The position numbers and the translations under genes were made by a program. A DNA stretch of 64,000 nucleotides from Botrytis cinerea B05.10 (lineage: Eukaryota; Ascomycota; Leotiomycetes; Helotiales; Sclerotiniaceae). Location: assembly GCF_000143535.2 (NCBI RefSeq), contig NC_037310.1, positions 2,108,001-2,172,000 on the forward strand. The letters run 5' to 3'. The number at the start of each line of letters is the position of its first letter. Within the stretch, counting starts at the first letter, position 1. Shown here one piece after another: positions 60,759 to 64,000 of the stretch. The notes under the pieces are model-generated. The model ran no database searches. It had not been told where the DNA came from and saw only the letters and a program-made list of their open reading frames with translations.

Positions 60759-62150
60759 TTAATTTTGCTCCTCCGGTCTCTCCTCCAACCTCTTTCGCTC
60801 CACCCTCTCACTCTCCATTTTTTCGTTCTTCTCCTGTATAAAATCTAGTGCAGTTTTCGTGACAAAGACAGGTTCACAGACATCAACCAATATAGGCCCT
60901 CTGCGGGACGTGGTTTGCTCTTTAACACCAGATTTTTTGTAGTATGGATATCTTTCCTTGAGACGCTGCACAAGTTCACTCATGTCGATAGCTTGAATAG
61001 CATATACATTCCTGACAAGGTGCCAGCCATTTTTGTCTCCGCCAAATCGAAAATAGCTATGCCAGGCATCGTCACCGCTGACATCAATGTCGAAGTCTTT
61101 GATATCATCAATTTTATCGGGCTTCCGACTCCACTCCCATAGTCTCGGGTCGCTGCACAATTTGTGGTGTACCACTTTTGGGTGATGACTGGGAAAAAGG
61201 GTTCCATTGATTGTAAATCCAGGCGTTGCCCTTATAACTATACTCCGACTCAAAATCTTTAGCTTCATTCTGAATTTTTTGAGGAAGGTAGAACGACTGA
61301 GCATCAACGGACATATAGTCGTAACAAAGTCAAGTGACTCGCTACTATAGATGTCATATTCAAGAACAATGCTCTGTATGAATAAAAGCTTTCGTCCGAT
61401 TTTAGCAGAAACCATACATATGATCAACGGATCAGTGAATCTAAAGGTCTTTATCTTGTATAAAAGGGCGCCACCTTTAATCTCAAGATATGCCTGTGGA
61501 CAAATCATCAAGAGATTGAACATTTGGGCTCTAAAGCTAGGGTGTACTGGGTCGATGAACTTTTGGCGAAAGTATGCTTGTTTTTGTAGGCAGGGTCTCT
61601 TAGCACTGATAGATCTAGTAAACAGATGCAAATCTCGATTATGCTGCCGCCGAGATATCTCTATTGTGATAGGTTTGCGACCGCAAGCTGCAACTGTTAG
61701 TATGTATACGCCTGCATCATTGAGACGCTGGAGATAGAGGATACTACATACGAAGATTGAGGATACAAAACTCCCAGATGATCAGGCGAACTTCAGGCAG
61801 TAGATCTAGGAGCAAACACTTTTCTTTCTGATGGCGAATGGAATTGGCCCAAGTTTGAGACTAGAAATAATTAGCCTCCTTCAAAGCGAGAGATCTAGCT
61901 AGAGGGCTTGGGCTCACTTACTTCGACACCCATACGCTCATCCGCGAGTCTGCAGAGTTTATTTTGCACTTTCAGAGTTTGTCGCGCCTAGAAATAGCTC
62001 AGCTTCAAATGATCGAGTAGTGTTTTCTCGCTATGAACTTACTGCTGCGGCGTTGAAACCCTTCGCCATCAAACTGCCTTTCAAAGAAGCTCCTGGCATG
62101 ATTTTCTTGTGGCTCTTCCCTTTCCGTCTTTGAAACTTTCCTTTCCCCAT
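60759..62150 (-). CDS. 2EXR-domain protein of unknown function
   Basis: Four exons (62150-62043, 61987-61922, 61860-61752, 61687-60759) splice in frame to 403 residues. The first 36 residues are strongly basic (GKGKFQRRKGKSHKK), suggesting nuclear or nucleolar targeting. The 2EXR-type segment, defined in filamentous ascomycetes by a LPxEIRxxIW-like motif, is seen as LLDLLPEVRLIIWEFCILNL in exon 3, split by the third intron from the rest of the domain. A later region reads NLLMICPQAYLEIKGGALLYK, which is the typical second half with the conserved CPQ/CRE pattern. The remainder is unassigned and ends in charged residues (KNEKMESERVERKRLEE). Proteins of this class are highly expanded in Leotiomycetes and their function is not known. 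The exon models rest on good donor/acceptor pairs and unbroken frame. Confidence 0.82.
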
Positions 62151-63372
62151 GGTTAACAATGGTAGTCTATAAATACAAGACTGATATAGATAAACTGCTT
62201 GTTTGGATTACAGAAATCTTGGCTGTGGAAGGAGAATGTAAAGGGTTTGTTGAGAACTCTACCTCAGGAAAGGGCGAACACCTCAAGTGCTTAAATTTTA
62301 TCTCTATGGTGGAACTTTAAAGCAACCTTTGGCTACTCGATAGACTGTGGCTATTCAATACCTTTTCTGCATCTATCACTGCACTATAGATGTCCAAATT
62401 ACTCGTTTCATGTCATCTCGGTCTCTAAGGCAGAGGTAAGTAATTGTTTTGCTTCGAATCAAACTTTTGTCTATGAATCATTGATGGCCCAATTGATCGG
62501 ACTTGAGCTTGCCAATTTCGTGATGAGGAACCTCCCATAGGAATGTAAATGTAGCGGATGATCCAGCGGTTATAGTTGCGAACAGAATGGAAGCGAAACA
62601 GAATCGCACTTCATACTTACTAGCGACGGTGCGACTATAGCTTTCGACGACTTCGTTCCTTCTTTTCTCTCCTTCCTCCTTTCCTTATCTCTAAAACAAC
62701 TAGAAAAAGAAATCGATTCCATCAAGAACGACCAGAGATTTTCATTTTTCATTTTTAATAGAGCAAAAGCAAGGGATTTCAGTTTGCGAAAACTTTGGTT
62801 TGGAGAGATTGACCAGAAATCTGTTTCTATCTGAGGACTCAGCAACACCGGCCAATAGACCACCCACCATGATAGTGGTAGTATCAAGAGCAGCATCCAC
62901 ATCAATTAGCATCGAGCCTATAACAATGTTGGAAAGATCCTATATAATGAAGTGTACACGCCAGTCAATCGAACATGCTATGATATGTGCCAATTTATCT
63001 TCAACAATCCTGTCATGATGTATGTTAATCACTACTTCGCTGCCAGAAAATTAACCGACTTTCTCAAATTGCTACGAGCTGATATTAAGCCAAAGATCAC
63101 TGGCTGACAAATGAAACCTGAGAAATGGAACTGCATACCGCAAATCTCTTCGAACCGCCATGCCGTCATACCGCGCGTTTCGTTTCGTATTTCGAACTTA
63201 CGAATCTTCCACTTGACGAGGAACGTCAGGTTTCTTGAATCTTACCACCATATTAATGACCCTCGTAGAGTCTGAATGCTCCAAATGATCAGGAAAGCTC
63301 TGATCATCCATCGCATTAGCCCAAAAAATTCGAATCCTTCAAAGCACCATAATACCCCATCCCCAACGCTAT
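62151..63372. other. Intergenic region, about 1.2 kb
   Basis: No supported gene. A 111-codon minus-strand frame at 62570-62905 begins hydrophobic and Trp-rich and becomes Lys/Glu-rich, but it has no partner exon or motif. Confidence 0.5.
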
Positions 63373-64000
63373 CTATCCACGGTAGCCAACATACCCAAAC
63401 CTCGCATCTGGAAGTCTAACTTCGCCCTCACCCTCAATAGCCCACTGCCTCTGTCTTCTCTGATGCCCTCCCCTTTCCCAAAATATCGTATGCTGTCTCT
63501 GCGCCTGAAGCCTATGCCTGCAAAGCCAGCTCTGCAACGGACCCCATCCATGATAGAACTCGGCCCAAACCCGCATCACAGAAACGCCCAACCACCCCCT
63601 CTCAGCAAACATTCGCGGCCAGTCCCGCGTGTCGAAAAACCGTCGATCACGGTGATCTGACGCATCTAAAACCCAGTGAAATTCAGCCCACATGCGATTT
63701 TGCAAAGGCGTGCCGTCTGTCCATCGACCGGCTTTCTTTTCCTGAGTTCTTCGCTTGGCTCGCCAGGCGGCGCTCATGACTTGTGCAATTCGACGACGGG
63801 CTTTGTGTCTCTTGGGAATAGGTTCTTCAATCTGAGTCTGCTCCATATCATCTGCTTTCACGGCCATTGCCTCGACGACATCGATTTTTCGCTTTAATTT
63901 TCCGTATTCTGCGTCAATTTCATTCGCAGCCCATACCTTTACGCCATCCCAGATCTGACAGTTCTTGATATGAACCTCCTCCCTAAGCCCTCTACCCTTC
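63373..64000 (-). CDS. Partial gene of unknown function, cut by window edge
   Basis: A minus-strand frame is open from the window edge at 64000 to a stop at 63373, giving at least 209 residues of a C-terminal part; the start lies outside. The sequence is basic and rich in Trp and Arg (MSAAWRAKRRTQEKKAGRW, MWAEFHWVLDASDHRD, VWAEFYHGWGPLQSW) with no recognised domain. The patch EEPIPKRHKARRR may be a nuclear localisation signal. It could be a 3' exon of a longer gene, and part of the C-terminus may be intronic. Confidence 0.45.
   Translation of the reverse strand, partial: KGRGLREEVHIKNCQIWDGVKVWAANEIDAEYGKLKRKIDVVEAMAVKADDMEQTQIEEPIPKRHKARRRIAQVMSAAWRAKRRTQEKKAGRWTDGTPLQNRMWAEFHWVLDASDHRDRRFFDTRDWPRMFAERGWLGVSVMRVWAEFYHGWGPLQSWLCRHRLQAQRQHTIFWERGGHQRRQRQWAIEGEGEVRLPDARFGYVGYRG

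Overview
The window is nuclear DNA of a filamentous ascomycete fungus. It holds about 18 protein-coding genes, most interrupted by short introns (about 47-140 nt) with GT..AG ends and CTRAY-type branch sites close to the acceptor. The products are typical fungal orthologues (Bem3-type RhoGAP, Sgs1/QDE-3-type RecQ helicase, Mep-type ammonium transporter, WW-PhoD phosphatase, 2EXR-domain protein). AT-leaning, pyrimidine-rich and unusually long spacers suggest a Leotiomycete such as a Sclerotiniaceae species; that placement is inference. All gene models below were spliced by eye. Each gives an uninterrupted reading frame whose length divides by three, but none has transcript support.

Layout. 1-1.8 kb: C/T-rich, G-poor DNA with no gene. 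1.8-6.5 kb (-): PX-PH-RhoGAP protein. 6.5-12.4 kb: a 6 kb gene-free spacer. 12.4-17.8 kb (-): RecQ helicase. 17.8-20.7 kb: spacer. 20.7-22.6 kb (-): ammonium transporter. 22.6-27.5 kb: another 5 kb spacer. 27.5-28.8 kb (+): 2-oxoglutarate/Fe(II) oxygenase. 29.6-30.5 kb (-): a broken cytochrome P450. 33.7-34.5 kb (+): a small secreted cysteine-rich protein, convergent with phosphomannomutase (34.7-35.6 kb, -). 36.4-40.1 kb (-): WW-PhoD phosphatase. 42.0-44.0 kb (+): Cdc6, with MluI cell-cycle boxes in its promoter. 44.6-46.3 kb (-): membrane-anchored histidine-phosphatase-like protein. 47.3-49.4 kb (-): amino acid permease with an 8-codon exon behind a GC-AG intron. 50.6-52.9 kb (-): GH47 alpha-1,2-mannosidase. 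53.7-57.0 kb: a compact housekeeping block of ATG10 (+), U2 snRNP B'' (-) and ARPC1 (+). 57.3-58.4 kb (+): unknown protein. 59.0-60.6 kb (+): flavin monooxygenase. 60.8-62.2 kb (-): 2EXR-domain protein. 63.4 kb to the edge (-): part of an unknown gene.

The genes do not form an operon-like unit. Several belong to general cell physiology: polarity and actin (RhoGAP, ARPC1), DNA replication and repair (Cdc6, RecQ), glycosylation (phosphomannomutase makes mannose-1-phosphate and GH47 trims N-glycans), nitrogen uptake (ammonium transporter, amino acid permease) and autophagy (ATG10). The accessory part is 22.6-34 kb, where an intact 2OG oxygenase lies next to a decayed P450 in a long gene-poor stretch; this may be the remains of a small secondary-metabolism locus. 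I did not find a clearly new multi-gene system. The strongest unusual items are the GC-AG/24-nt microexon, the P450 relic, the histidine-phosphatase-like protein lacking its usual second catalytic motif, and the MCB cluster before CDC6.
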